From: Mytilus edulis
Taxonomy: Eukaryota; Mollusca; Bivalvia; Mytilida; Mytilidae
Reading direction: 5' to 3'
NCBI RefSeq assembly: GCF_963676685.1
Contig: NC_092352.1
Location: 25,129,117-25,193,116, forward strand
Length of the DNA stretch: 64,000 nucleotides
Shown one piece after another: positions 1-11,115 of the stretch (position 1 is its first letter; each line of letters opens with the position of its first letter). The notes beneath the pieces are model-generated. The model did not search any database. It was given only the letters and a program-made list of their open reading frames with translations, and was not told the origin of the DNA. The position numbers and the translations under genes are program-made.

Positions 1-430
1 TTAGGCTACGATTGCCAAACCCCTACATAAATTAACTGAAAATGGTTGCAAATTTGATTGGACAGATATTTGTCAAAAGGCCCTTGATAATTTAAAGTTG
101 TGGTACCTGCCCCAGTGCTTGGTTATCCCTTAAATACCGGAGAGGTTACTCTTGACTGTGATGCTAGTTTTTATGGGAGGGGGCCGTGTTATTTCAGAAA
201 CAAGATGGTGGAAATCCATTGCTTGTTACAGAAAAACATTTTCAAAATGTGAGAAAAAATTGTTGTGTGACTCGTATAGAACTTCTTGCAAAAATGCACA
301 TACAGAGGCATTCTCAGTTAAAGACTGCATGTGTACTAAGCCAGTTAACCCAATGATTCAAGTGGACAACTAAACAAAGGGCTCATTTTAAGATATCCCT
401 TCCTATACAATATTAAGACCAGCACGAGAA
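1..430 (+). pseudogene. Ty3/gypsy retrotransposon fossil, RT/RNase H part
   Basis: Conceptual translation with frame changes gives a stretch typical of the junction between reverse transcriptase and RNase H in Ty3/gypsy Pol: PLHKLTE followed by FDW-D-CQKALDNLK, then a vLGYPLNTGE segment leading to LDCDASFYG (about 150-175), which is the usual surroundings of the first RNase H catalytic Asp. RNase H degrades the RNA strand of the replication hybrid. Frame breaks and stops show it is dead. It is cut by the left edge of the window, so the rest of RT would lie upstream. The integrase-like piece that follows is in the order expected for Ty3/gypsy. I see no LTR. Confidence 0.7.
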
Positions 431-559
431 ACATCGACCGATGTTTGTTGGTCTGAGTTACTCAGTAGGGATCAAAGTGATCTTGACGTAAGAGCGGTTC
501 AAACTAGAAAAATGAGAAAAACAAAGCTTGACCCCAAAGATAATCCGGAGGTAATATTC

Positions 560-900
560 TATTGAAATTGAATTGATTCCTTTTAAATCAAGAATAGTTT
601 TTCTTATAACAAATGGGAGAGTGAAAATAGGGAGACTGTCTCGTGGCAAATAGTGATACCGGATAGTTTAACACGTGTCATACTTAAAAATTTACATTAC
701 CGCGTTATGGGTGGTTGTCATCTTGGTGTACAGAAAACGTTGATCAAATTTCGACAGCGATACTTCTGGTTTGGTTTGAGAAAATTTGTTGAACGTTGGT
801 GTTAAAAATGTGATGTATGTGCAAGTAGAAAGTATCCGGTTTGTAAACCGAAAGCGCCAATGCGCATGTACAATGAAAAGAAGTCTTAAGATCAAAGCAA
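560..900 (+). pseudogene. Ty3/gypsy integrase zinc-binding domain, broken
   Basis: The plus strand translates to an H2C2-type integrase zinc finger: a His in LHYRVMGG, then CHLGVQKT, an aromatic stretch (FRQRYFWFG) and a C-terminal KCDVC pair near 810-824. A TAA falls inside the Cys region, between W-C and K-C-D-V-C. In this family the domain binds viral-type DNA ends and helps multimerise integrase. The catalytic DDE core is not recognisable further right. Together with the RNase H piece it marks one decayed gypsy element. It is clearly non-functional. Confidence 0.7.
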
Positions 901-1480
901 GTACACGGACCCTGTCGTAACAACAAATAATGAACAGAGTACAAGGGCCGTTGTTGTTTACCCAAACACATAGGACATAGATACTAACCTGAAGTCCTTG
1001 CAGGAATGCCAGGAGAGCATGGTCATTCTTAACATTGGTGGGTCAAAGCTTTTGCACTCACGCTTCAGCCGCACAGCGCCTTAATGGCTTGAAAAAACGT
1101 AAAGTTTCGATCGAGACCCGTCACATTTTAAAATAATTCTCAATTTCTTAAGAAATAACTGTCTGGTGGAGAAACGTTACTTGCATAAGGAACATCAATA
1201 CCTAAATGAACTGGTTAAAGAAGCAAATTTTATAAACTGGTGGGTTTGAAGGCAGTAGTTGAAGAGAGGTTGAATGACCTATGCGCCTGTAGGTTTACAA
1301 GCTGCTAAGATGGTGAACTGTTGTGTTTGGTTTAATGCACTTGAATGATAGATTTTTTTTCACTAAATCGTAATGTTATGGACTCTCATAGTGACTGTTG
1401 GATTATTGTAAAGATTAATTCATTACCTATCTTGTTTGTAAAAGTTTGTTGACCGTTATGGAATACCCGTTTCACAAATG
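900..1480. other. Unassigned, probably gypsy-derived or repeat DNA
   Basis: No reading frame, RNA gene or clear repeat structure is visible. It may hold the decayed remainder of the gypsy element, but I see no motif that proves it. Confidence 0.3.
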
Positions 1481-1810
1481 ATATCGGATATGTTCCTTAC
1501 GTCTTAATTACAATCTCCTTCCCTTTCATGAATGTGACCTACCGAATTAGACTATTAACCGGATTTGTAATACCATGAGCAACACGACGGGTGCCACATG
1601 TGGAGCCGGGTCTTCTCACCCTTCCGGAGCACCTGAGATCATCCCTAGTTTTTGGTGGGGTTCGTGTTGTTTATTCTTTAGTTTTTTATGTTGTGTCGTG
1701 TGTACTATAATTGTTTGTCTTTTTTCATTTTAAGCCATGTCGTTGTCATTTTATTTTCGATTTATGAGTTTGACTGTCCATCTGGTATCGTTCGTCCCTC
1801 TTGAATTCAA
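1480..1810 (+). repeat. Interspersed repeat, family I
   Basis: This unit runs from a CTTCCCTTTCATGAATGTGAC-like start, through GGTGGGGTTCGTGTTG, to a GAGTTTGACTGTCC...CGTCCCTC end. The same string recurs in part or whole at 14985-15200, 16890-17190, 34262-34575 (reverse) and 34930-36640 (split). I recognise it as a very common mussel repeat. It codes for nothing I can see. Confidence 0.75.
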
Positions 1811-2400
1811 AATAAACAAAAAACATGTCGTGAAGTACCGTAAGCACTAACTATATGCCTTATAAATGTGTGTTAAATATTTTTTTAATTATTACTTAAC
1901 GTTAGTTCCTTTTGCGGGGAATCAAACCAAGCCCAACTATTTGGGGACCACATTCTTAAGGATGGGGGCAACGGTATGCTGTCCACCTCATCCTTTTTTT
2001 AACACACCTTGTTGTGTTGGTTTTGAAGTATAAATAATGATACTGGATAGATGTCTGTGAGATGATATGCTAGACAAATGAGTCTATGTGATATGATGAT
2101 TGAATAAATATTGATTGTCATGTTTCTATGGCGTTTCAAATGATGTTATGACTGGAATTTACTCGCGGTGACAAATGTGCAAGTTTGTCCCCGGAGTGCA
2201 TGTACATGTATTTATGTTGGTATATTTGAGATTAATACCCTTAACCTGTATTTTTAAGTTATTCTGTATGTGTGAAAACCTTTGTAATTTATATATATGT
2301 TGGTTTTAATTGAATTTGAACGGGAAATCATCTTTATGTACACAAAACTTCAAGTGTTTACATTTTAAGTTGCCATTTCGGGAATTTCCTTAAACAGGAA
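1811..2400. other. Unassigned intergenic sequence
   Basis: A+T-rich sequence without a convincing exon, RNA or terminal repeat. Confidence 0.4.
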
Positions 2401-2404
2401 AACA

Positions 2405-2450
2405 TTATAAAAAGCAGTACGCCAGATGAGCGTTTCGTGTACATAACCTT
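2405..2450 (-). repeat. Truncated hammerhead-repeat fragment
   Basis: On the minus strand the 3' half of the hammerhead repeat is present: a CGAAACGC...ATC-TGGCGTAC-like segment. The CTGATGA half is missing, so it cannot fold into a ribozyme. It shows the same repeat as the copies near 10.6, 13.3, 38.8 and 60.8 kb. Confidence 0.6.
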
Positions 2451-2619
2451 TGTAAAAACGTTTGTGATTGGCTTACAGTCGAATCAAACTGAAAAGATCA
2501 ACTACGGAGGGCAGTGATTGTTTGTAGTTTGAAACTGAAAGTTACGAAGCGCCAAAGTTCAAAATGTCAGAGAATTTAAGTCAGATAGGAAAAGTAAGTC
2601 AATTGCTCCTTGTTTTATA

Positions 2620-2830
2620 TTAGAAATCTCGGAGACTTTTGTTGTAAATCCAGGAGACAAGTTGGGAGTAAATCAAGGTGACAATTAGGACGAAAATCTC
2701 GGAGACAAGTTGGGAGTAAATCCCGGGGACTTTGGGTGTAAATCGAGGTGACACTTTGGGTGTAAATCAAAGTGACAAGTTAGTTGGTGACTTTGGGTGC
2801 CAATCGTGGTAACAATATAGAGGGTAAATT
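2620..2830. repeat. Decayed minisatellite with a unit of about 24-27 bp
   Basis: About seven imperfect units, each resembling GTAAATC-x-x-GGAGACAAGTTGGGA or GTAAATCGAGGTGACACTTTGG, follow one another. Each unit carries a GGAGAC/GGTGAC core and a TTGGG(A/T)GTAAATC link. Units differ by substitutions and small length changes. No open frame runs through it. Confidence 0.7.
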
Positions 2831-3315
2831 GTACCAATATTGTAAAGTATTAAAGAAATGGATGTCTTGAGGACAATAATAGCTAGTAGTTTATCCTAAT
2901 GATATGGTATTTCAATAAGACGTCGGGCCTTACATTTTACAGTAATAAATCAAACCAGTTAATGAAATCCCTTTTCTTTGTAACCTGTGATCTCTGGTGG
3001 TCGACTTTATCATCAGGGAGGCAGCACTATAATATCGTAAGAAGAGAAAAATTTATATTAAAACTCGAAATTAAAAAATGTTATCATTTAAAACGTGTTT
3101 GTCATAAAAATCAATTCTTTCAAATTTACCATCAAGAGCTCTAAATTTTTTCAGGTATTAGTCCAATCAAATATTTGGTTTAATACTGTCTTGCGTTACA
3201 AGATTTGTTTGAATTATACTGTTTGGGTATCAAAAAAAATAACGTTGTGTTTTAATTGAAAGCTTGATTTAGTAACATGCTCAATCTTACACATTTGATT
3301 TCAATATAATTATTA
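2831..3315. other. Unassigned
   Basis: It contains one 81-codon open stretch (2899-3144) with no recognisable motif and A+T-driven composition. I do not call it a gene. Confidence 0.35.
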
Positions 3316-3317
3316 AT

Positions 3318-3830
3318 AGAGTACAATAAAGGCAACGGTAGTATACCGCTGTTCAAAACTCATAAATCCATGGACAAAAAACTAAATCGGGGTAACAAAC
3401 CCAAACCGAGGGAAACGCATTAAATAGAAGAGAACAACGAACACAACACTAAAATGTAACACACATAGAAACGGGCCAATTATCAGACAAAATCCCACGA
3501 GAATAACACAGATAACATCAAAACCAAATACATGAATTTGGGATAGACAAGTACCGTGACACGTCTTATCGCAATGTGAAATTACACTGAAAAATAAGAG
3601 AAAACAAATGACGCAACGTTAAAATGTAACACACACAGAAACGAACAATAATATAACAATGGCCATATTCCTGACTTGGTACAGGACATTTTTAAAGGAA
3701 AAAATGGTGGGTTGAACCTGGTTTTGTGGCACGCCAAACCTCGCATTTTAATGGCTATGTCAAATACAACACCGAAATGACAACATAAAACCGGGTTTAT
3801 TTGACATCATATTAACATATTCTCATTCTG
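3318..3830 (+). repeat. Interspersed repeat, family II
   Basis: It starts with AAAGGCAACGGTAGTATACC, continues through ACTCATAAATCCATGGAC and AACGCATTAAA, and includes two ATGTAACACACACAGAAAC-like blocks about 190 bp apart. Further copies are at 12606-12955 and, reversed, at 10168-10545. Short stubs lie near 19575-19610 and 39165-39210. No coding signal is visible. Confidence 0.75.
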
Positions 3831-4129
3831 ATATTCATCTTTTTTTTCAGCAGACGTTAAACCCCAACATTCTCATCTATCTTAAACTAACTATACTAAG
3901 TGCAAAATGGACATTAAGCGCATACTTTTATGTCAGAAATACTGTTATATATTTATGTATATGTGTAATTCAGTTTATATGTTTTACGGATTTGTACAAG
4001 TGATGTCCAGAAACGCCTTTTTGTGTTACGCTCTCTTTTAAATGTCGTTAACGTAAGATGTGTATTTGTTCATGAGCAAGTCGCAACCCCAACACTAAAT
4101 ATAATTAAGACGAGGCGATATCGTTACAC

Positions 4130-4680
4130 TACACTTCAGAACATGATGTTCATATGATGAAATCATAATCTTTCAGTCAGTTTAATTGAAGTCTGGAGCT
4201 GGCATGTCAGTTAACTGCTAGTAGTCTGTTGTTATTTATGTATTATTGTCATTTTGTTTATTTTCTTTGGTTACATCTTCTGACATCAGACTCGGACTTC
4301 TCTTGAATGAATTTTAATGTGCGTATTGTTATGCGTTTACTTTTCTACATTGGCTAGAGGTATAGGGGGAGGGTTGAGATCTCACAAACATGTTTAACCC
4401 CGCCGCATTTTTGCGCCTGTCCCAAGTCAGGAGCCTCTGGCCTTTGTAAGTCATGTATTATTTTAATTTTAGTTTCTTGTGTACAATTTGGAAATTAGTA
4501 TGGCGTTCATTATCACTGAACTAGTAAATATTTGTTCAGGGGCCAGCTGAAGGACGCCTCCGGGTGCGGAAATTTCTCGCTACATTGAAGACCTGTTGGT
4601 TACCTTCTGCTGTTGTTTTTTCTATGGTCGTGTTGTTGTCTCTTTGGCACATTCCACATTTCCATTCTCAATTTTAAATT
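4130..4680 (+). repeat. Interspersed repeat, family IV
   Basis: Its marks are AGGTCTGGAGCTGGCAT near the start, ATGTTTAACCCCGCCGCAT, CAAGTCAGGAGCCTCTGGCC, GGGGCCAGCTGAAGGACGCC and a GTCTCTTTGGCACATTCC end. A second long copy is at 9260-9710. Partial copies are at 14640-14780, 30320-30480, 31150-31560, 42490-42780, 53880-54105, 58130-58240 and 58385-58540. Confidence 0.75.
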
Positions 4681-5036
4681 TTACTTATTACTGTTGTTAC
4701 ACATTACTATATCTACTAATCTTTTTTACCAGTTCAAATTAGTTGCAAAAGCCTTTCACTCGCTAAAATAACACCAGCTTTTGTACAAATGTTCAATAAT
4801 AATGTATATGCTTTATAAATTCATTCATGCAGTTGACACTCGTCAGTTTATACTTCAAAGAGTTTTAGAATAACAGCTCAGTAGATTAGTCGACGATTAA
4901 ATGTTCTTCTTTCCATAATTGTGAATAATTTCATCATCCTGATACCCAATTTGAATTACAATCCAGAATTCTGGAATGTAATTATTGTGTTTAATTAATT
5001 TCATTCTAAATATGAAGAACTAAAGTTTCTGAAGAG
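4681..5036. other. Unassigned
   Basis: Nothing recognisable beyond A+T-rich sequence. Confidence 0.4.
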
Positions 5037-5345
5037 GGTCCGTGTAACAATTCAAAGTTTTAAAAGTTTTGAAATTTTGGATTTTTGGAATTTTGATCAA
5101 AGTTTTAAGATATCAAAATTCCAAATTGTGTAAAAGTTTTGAAATTTACTTTTTGACCAAATAATTAAAATATTTAAATTCTAAATATCGTATTACGTTT
5201 GATAGTTTAGAGATTTTATCAAGCTTTAAAAATACTAAACCTAACGTGCAATTTTGATAATTCCACTTTTTGAAAGTTTGATTTTTTTAATTTTTGATTA
5301 AGATATCAAAAATAGAAAAGGGGCGAAAAGAGGGGTACCTGTAAA
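5037..5345 (+). repeat. A/T-rich repeat, left member of an inverted pair
   Basis: It begins GGTCCGTGTAACA and ends GGGGCGAAAAGAGGGGTACC. The interior is a run of diverged AAAGTTTTGAAATTTT / AAAATTCCAAA words. The same sequence in reverse orientation lies at 10812-11115. The two share both the borders and the order of the internal words, so they are copies of one element. Confidence 0.75.
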
Positions 5346-5989
5346 CTGCAAAACAAAATTAAAGCGGAACGAAACAAAATAAAATGAAAACATACTGATA
5401 ATTGAAAGTAAATGTATGAAATGAAACCACAGGCAGACAGTTATAAGCGGTGAAAAATTGGATGACAAAATAAATATTTCTCAAATGAAGAGAATTCATT
5501 TTAAAACGAGATGCACGGCTCTGATAATGACTATTTTACTTGCTGGTTTTCCCAGCACCCATATTTTATGAGTAACAGTAAAAAAATTACCAACTCGCAG
5601 TTGTATGGTTATGTTGAGTATGTATATATATTTTCTACTGAATTTTAAGCAATAAAATGGCTCAATACACGTTGTATATTATCTCATTTGATTTCAAATT
5701 TATCTGTTTTGCTCTACAACTTGTTACTTTCTGCAATCATGTTGGCAGATGAATATATCAAAAAAGCGCTTCGGTCTTAAGTTTTAACATTTTGTTTTCA
5801 TTTTTTATCGATTACATGACGATCATATATTGCCTTGTATCAATGATTTCAGATCTAGGTATTGGTACGGTAGGAATACTAAATTCTTAGCCTCGCCATG
5901 AACGTTGTGCTAGTCTGGAATGTAGGACGTTTTTGATATCTTTTAAAAAAGGTCAATAAATAAAGTCCAAATAAAATAAATAAACAGCT
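5346..5989. other. Unassigned
   Basis: No gene or element recognised. Confidence 0.4.
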
Positions 5990-6540
5990 GCGCCATAATC
6001 ATAAATAGTTTCTGAGATACAGCGTGACATATGAAAAAAAACCTCAATTACTCTAAAATAAAAACACCAAAAAGTATACAGATCTTAAGTTTAATATAAC
6101 TAAGAAGTGCGTAAAGTTTAAGCAATACTCTTAAATCGTTAATGAGATATATGGCGCGACGTGTGAAAATCCACCCCCTTTTTTACAAAATAACTCAACA
6201 ACTCTAAAATAAAATTTTGAATCATTCATCACCAAAAAGTATACAGATCTTTGGATTAATATTATTAGTTTAAAGCAATAATCAGAAATCGGTTTTTGAG
6301 ATACAGCGCGATATGTGAAAAATACAAACCCCTGTTTTAGTTATAAAGTCCGGCAACTCAAAAAGTTTAAATCCTATTTTCACCTAAAAGTATACAGATC
6401 GTTTGACCATCATAAGAAACAACTATATAAAGTTTCATGAAATTTGGATAGGCGGTTCTCAAGTTACGGTGCGACATGGGGACGCCGGACATTTGTATAC
6501 CATAATACGTCCCGTCAACATGTTGACGGGCGTATAAAAA
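5990..6540. repeat. Tandem repeat (about 3 diverged units) with a hairpin end
   Basis: The block AAAAGTATACAGATC ... TTTGAGATACAGCGCGACATGTGAAAA recurs about every 150-175 bp, near 6070, 6235 and 6390. The right end carries a near-perfect palindrome centred on CAACATGTTG at about 6505-6536. The arrangement resembles a bivalve repeat with internal tandem units. It is non-coding. Confidence 0.65.
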
Positions 6541-8965
6541 GGCTAAATAAAGTAAAGGTTAATATCCAACTTATCGTTCTGATTTTGTAAGAGCTGAACA
6601 CATTCATATCATATAAACGTATACCATAAACATTATTTTCAGCTTTCATATTTATGTAATAGTTGCAGCTGTACACTAAGCGCTAAATTTGAAGGTGTTG
6701 GCATTTTGAAAATTGAAAATTGTTTTCAATAGTTTATATCAGCAATAAATGGTAATCTTTTGGGGAATACGATATATAAATATTGTCACTAAGGTGACAC
6801 TTTTTTTTACTTGGATACCTCCACGAGGGGCTTCAGTAATAATTTACATAAAATTATTCTTATCCCCAATTTGATGAAGAAAAAAAATTATTCTGTGCAA
6901 GCAGAGGATAAAAAAAATGTATTCTGAATCCAGATTTTCCCCATGCCTTATAGTGTTAAATTTTGAACCAAATAATTTAATTTATAGCGATGAAAAATTT
7001 AATAAAATTGTAATAGCGCTTAGCGCGAAATTTATTTTTTCACTTCGACAAAACAACCATATCACCACCTTTGAAGTTAAATGATTGCTCCCTTAGACAA
7101 CGTTTTGACTTATGCTTGTAAAAAGTATATGCATTTATCATATACGTAGCTCTATTAGGGGCCCTAAATCAACCACTGTTTTTAAATAGCAAATAAATCA
7201 AATAGGGATTGTTTTTGTATTAAGGGATATCATTCCGTATTTGTTATTAGACCTTTTCAACATCTATCGACACCTACAGTTGAGAACGACTACGACAGGT
7301 AAAATGTCTGTGGTCGTCTCAAAAATAAAAAAAAAATGAAAAGAAAAATTATGGACTTTAAGTCACATTTCATCTTTTTTTACGTTGAGCTTCTAGCTGT
7401 CCTGGTGGAATTTGAAAAATGAAAAAAACAAACTTAAGAATGTTTAGTTTTAGTTGATATTTAATTAAACAATGTTTTATGTCTGTTGACAAGGGCGGCA
7501 TTTGTTTACACAATGTCTGTTAGTTTTGGTCTTGTGTGCCTTCAAAATCTACTGAATACTTTGTATATTTTCAATTCACCAATTTGGTGTTCTACTTGGA
7601 TTCTGTATTCACCAATCACGCGATTACATTTTCTGCTCTTTCTCTCAAATATTATGGCTTACGATTAATTTGAGGTGTAACTAAAGGATGACGATTTGGA
7701 TAAACTTTGTCTCTAAGGAGAACACAGTCCTCATGGAAACGCAGCGGATTATTTCTCCCTATTTTGATTGAAAACCTCCCTTATGCATGGTCATAGATGA
7801 GATACAAAAAAAATAAGTACGAAAAAACTTAAAAAAAGGTCCAAAACTTTGTTCCGGAAATTGGATATAGAGAAATAAATTCTCGATGAAAACAAAACAA
7901 AATATAGCAATGACAGTGTATAAATAAAATCAACGAAATTTGATCAACTTCTAGTAAGAAACCCAAAGGTCATTTTCAGGAACAGGGGAAGGACACTATG
8001 ACGAAGGGACAAGGTATGTTGTTTTCGGGACATCAGCCGTTGGTCTCCAAACCCCTGCTTAGCACTGTCCATATTGATTTTGCAATGTCAATAAGCTCTA
8101 TAGTATAAACTGCCAACTTGAAATATAAATTCCATACGAAGGTATGTAAAAAAAATGCACTGCTTAAGATGTTGTAACAATAAAACGAGAAGTCAATTAT
8201 ATTTTTTTTCAAAATTTATCATGAAAAACATCAACTCTAACAAAATATCTTGAAGCGGAGAAGTCCGCCATTGATAAAAAAAAATTAGATGTGATATTTT
8301 CCTTAGACCTTCAAAATCAACATGTGTAATTATCCCTTAAAAAATTGAATATGTACATCAACTAAGGTGAAGATCGGTTGAAAAATTACCAATTTGGTCG
8401 TGTCCACAAGTGTGATACGGACGTACGTCCAGTAATTATTTTTCATAAATTTTGGAAAATTTCATACAAGCTTTTACACCAACAAATTAATCGTTATTTA
8501 CATGCGGCAAATATTTGGTATAAGACTCATATGATCATAAAATTGAAGAGAATGCGGATCAGGATGCAGAAGGGGTGCTGTATTTGTTTTAATCAATTCA
8601 ACATGAAATGTCGTGTAAATACATACAAAATAAGAATATTATATGACAGAAACATATATTTATTTATTTATTCTGAAGCTATATAGTCAAGAAAGTATAT
8701 AACCGTCAATCCAATATGTCAATGTAAAAATATCGGAAATTGATGAGACTGTCATTAAAGTGAGAGGTGTCATTGGTCGGTGTCGAGAGATGTTGAAAAG
8801 ATCTATTTGTGCATGTTATCGTACGACAATCAACTGTGAGCAAAGTAAAAGAACACATGTACGCCCAGTCAGAATGGGACGTGTAAAGAGAGTCCAACAC
8901 TATCAGCTGCATGATGGATTTTTCCATTTTTGGCCTCTCTCGAAAAACCAGAACGGAAAACGCTG
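6541..8965. other. Long unassigned stretch
   Basis: About 2.4 kb of A+T-rich sequence with homopolymer runs. Short open stretches near 7486-7668, 8378-8686 and 8706-8966 have no domain, no clean splice context and overlapping frames on both strands. I see nothing else. Confidence 0.4.
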
Positions 8966-9120
8966 AATTTTAAGTAAAGCATTCACCTACGGAACGCTGA
9001 AAACTGAATATTTTAAAGTCAAGTAAATATAAGAACCGAAACAATTGAAGAGATGTTTGGCACAAGTGAATTTAAACATATCAAAAACCATCTATAAGGG
9101 CTACTTTGCCCGAGGGAGTT
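8966..9120 (+). repeat. Interspersed repeat, family V
   Basis: The core AACGCTGAAAACTGAATATTTTAAAG...AAGAACCGAAACA also occurs at 59905-59970, where it directly follows a hammerhead-like sequence. The end (GCCCGAGGGAG) resembles 18545-18590. Function unknown. Confidence 0.55.
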
Positions 9121-9259
9121 TAATCCTAAGTTTCTTTGTAATTTATATGTAAACAACCTATATTAAGTTATCGATTTTTGGTAGCCAGTGACAAATATTT
9201 CATGAATGTTCAGGAACAAATTAGCAATAAATACAACAGGGAGGGATTGTGCTTGTTAT

Positions 9260-9710
9260 TCATAGGATGAAGACATATAATCTTTCAAGTTGTTTAATTG
9301 AGGTCTGGAGCTGGCATATGTTAGTAACTGCTAGCTTTATATATAGAAGTCCTTTGTTAATTTATTACTATTGTCATTAAGATAAGTTCTTTTGTTTCCT
9401 ATTCTGACATAGACTTGGATTTCTTTTACTGTGCGTATTGCTGTGTGTTTGTTTATTCTGCATTGGCTAGAGATATAGGGGGGGGGGGGGGTTGTGATCT
9501 CACCAAACATGTTTAACCTCGTCGCATTTGTGCGCCTGTCCTAATCCAGGAGCCTCTGGCCTTTATAGTCTTGTATGATTTTAATGTTAGTGCATTCTTA
9601 TTTTTCGGAGTTTAGTATGACGTCTATTATCACTGAACTATTATAGAACCACCAATGAACCAGTTCACTTTTTGTCTATTTAGGGGCCAGCTGAAGCACG
9701 CCTAGCACGA
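9260..9710 (+). repeat. Interspersed repeat, family IV (second long copy)
   Basis: Colinear with 4130-4560, including AGGTCTGGAGCTGGCAT, a G-run at 9479-9491, CCTCGTCGCATTTGTGCGCCTG and GGGGCCAGCTGAAGCACGCC. It is truncated on the right relative to the first copy. Confidence 0.7.
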
Positions 9711-9762
9711 CGTTCATTGCGACACCAAAAATTAAGTATTCCATCCGTATCATCACTTGGAA

Positions 9763-9905
9763 AAAAGTAAAATCACAAAAATACTGAACTCCGAGGAAAA
9801 TTCAAAACGGAAAGTCCGTAATCAAATTGCAAAATCAAAGGATAAAAGACATAAAAACGAATGGACAACAACTGTCATATTCCTGAAATCTATCATAAAA
9901 GGCAA
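9763..9905 (+). repeat. Interspersed repeat, family III (5' part)
   Basis: The marker is AAAGTAAAATCACAAAAATACTG, followed by CGGAAAGTCCGTAATCA and ACTGTCATATTCCTG. Longer copies are at 20074-20520 and 55466-55900. Others are at 32716-33000 and, reversed, 46380-46620. Confidence 0.7.
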
Positions 9906-9921
9906 TACATTATAAAAAACG

Positions 9922-9985
9922 TTTAAAGGTTGCATGCGACCAAAGCGTTTTTTCTAAATCTACCTTTATCAGGAACGTCAAAAAG
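9922..9985 (-). ncRNA. Hammerhead-like repeat, degenerate
   Basis: On the minus strand this reads GACGTTC-CTGATAA-AGGTAGATTTA-GAAA-AAACGC. It is arranged like a hammerhead core, but CTGATGA is changed to CTGATAA. The same layout with CTGATGA intact is at 59862-59915. The core change predicts no cleavage. Confidence 0.35.
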
Positions 9986-10138
9986 ACAATTAATACTCTT
10001 TGGCCTCATGGGAGTTGGTCAGTTTTCACTGTTACTTCTAAATGTTGAGCACTGGGGACACCAAATAGCTCTGAATTATTTATCTCAAACGGTTACCTTA
10101 TATTAGCAATTTAAATCAACCTATGTAATGCCGGTTTA

Positions 10139-10645
10139 TGTTCTTCAACTTTGTACTTGTTTGGCTTTATTTAAAAAAATGTCCTGTACCAAGTCAGGAA
10201 TATGGCCATTGTTATATTATAGTTCGTTTCTGTGTGTGTTACATTTTAACGTTGTGACGTTTGTTTTCTCTTATATTTGATTGTGAATTCACATTACTAT
10301 AAGACGTGTCACGGTACTTTTCTATCCCAAATTCATGTATTTGGTTATGATGTTATATTTTTTATTCTCATCGAATTTTGTCTAATGCTAAGTCTGTTTC
10401 TGTGTGTGTTACATTTTAATGTTGTGTCGTTGTTCTCCTCTTATATTTAATGCGTTTCCCTCAGTTTTATTTGTTACCCCGATTTTGTTTTTTGTCCATC
10501 GATTTACGAGTTTTGAACAGCGGTATTCTACTGTTGCCTTCATTTATAAATATTTTGATATGAGCGTCACTGATGAGTCTTGTGTAGACGAAACGCGCGT
10601 CTGGCGACGTACTAAATTATAATTCTGGTACCTTTTGATAACTAT
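10139..10645 (+). repeat. Hammerhead repeat interrupted by a family II insertion
   Basis: The left flank (TTCTTCAACTTTGTACTTG...GGCTTTAT) and the right part (AAATATTTTGATATGAGCGTC..., then the ribozyme and AATTCTGGTACCTTTTGATAACTAT) match the uninterrupted copy at 60730-60870. The roughly 380 bp between them (10168-10545) is a reverse-oriented family II repeat. This nesting shows that family II transposed after the hammerhead repeat. Confidence 0.6.
10564..10607 (+). ncRNA. Minimal type I hammerhead ribozyme, core intact
   Basis: The order is stem I strand GCGTCA (10564-10569), CTGATGA (10570-10576), stem II GTC/GAC with a 7-nt loop, GAAA (10590-10593), the stem III palindrome ACGCGCGT, cleavage triplet GTC ending at 10601, then TGGCGA pairing back to stem I. 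All invariant core bases are present. Very short stem III hammerheads are known in animal Penelope-like elements and retrozymes and may act as dimers. Self-cleavage is predicted, not shown. Confidence 0.75.
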
Positions 10646-10811
10646 AGTTATGGTTTTTAAAAAGATGCCCAACCTTAAAATTTCAGGATACTGGTGTGAT
10701 GTCTAATATGTTTTATAAAAAACACGATTTCTTTTAATTATTTATTTTGTAATTAAAAATGATTTGATATATTTTGTGCTATTTATTCTTTACTAAGAAT
10801 CGGAGTCGTGT

Positions 10812-11115
10812 TTACAGGTACCCTTCATTTCGCCCCTTTCTATTTTTTGATATCTTAATCAAAAATTTAAAATCAAACTTTCAAAAAGTGAAATAAAGGT
10901 TTAGTATTTTTAAAGTTTGGTTAAATTTCTAAACTATTAAATTAAAAAACAATATTTAGAATTTTAATTTTTTAATTATTTGGTTAAAATTTCAAAATAT
11001 CTAAAACTTTTACACTATTTGGAATTTTGATATTTTAAAACTTTGATCAAAATTCCAAAAATCTAAAATTTGAAAACTTTTTAAAACTTTGAATTGATAA
11101 GTGTTACACGGACCG
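10812..11115 (-). repeat. A/T-rich repeat, right member of an inverted pair
   Basis: The reverse complement follows 5037-5345 from GGTCCGTGTAACAC to GGGGCGAAATGAAGGGTACC, including the internal AAAATTCCAAA words. It is more diverged in the middle. Confidence 0.75.
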
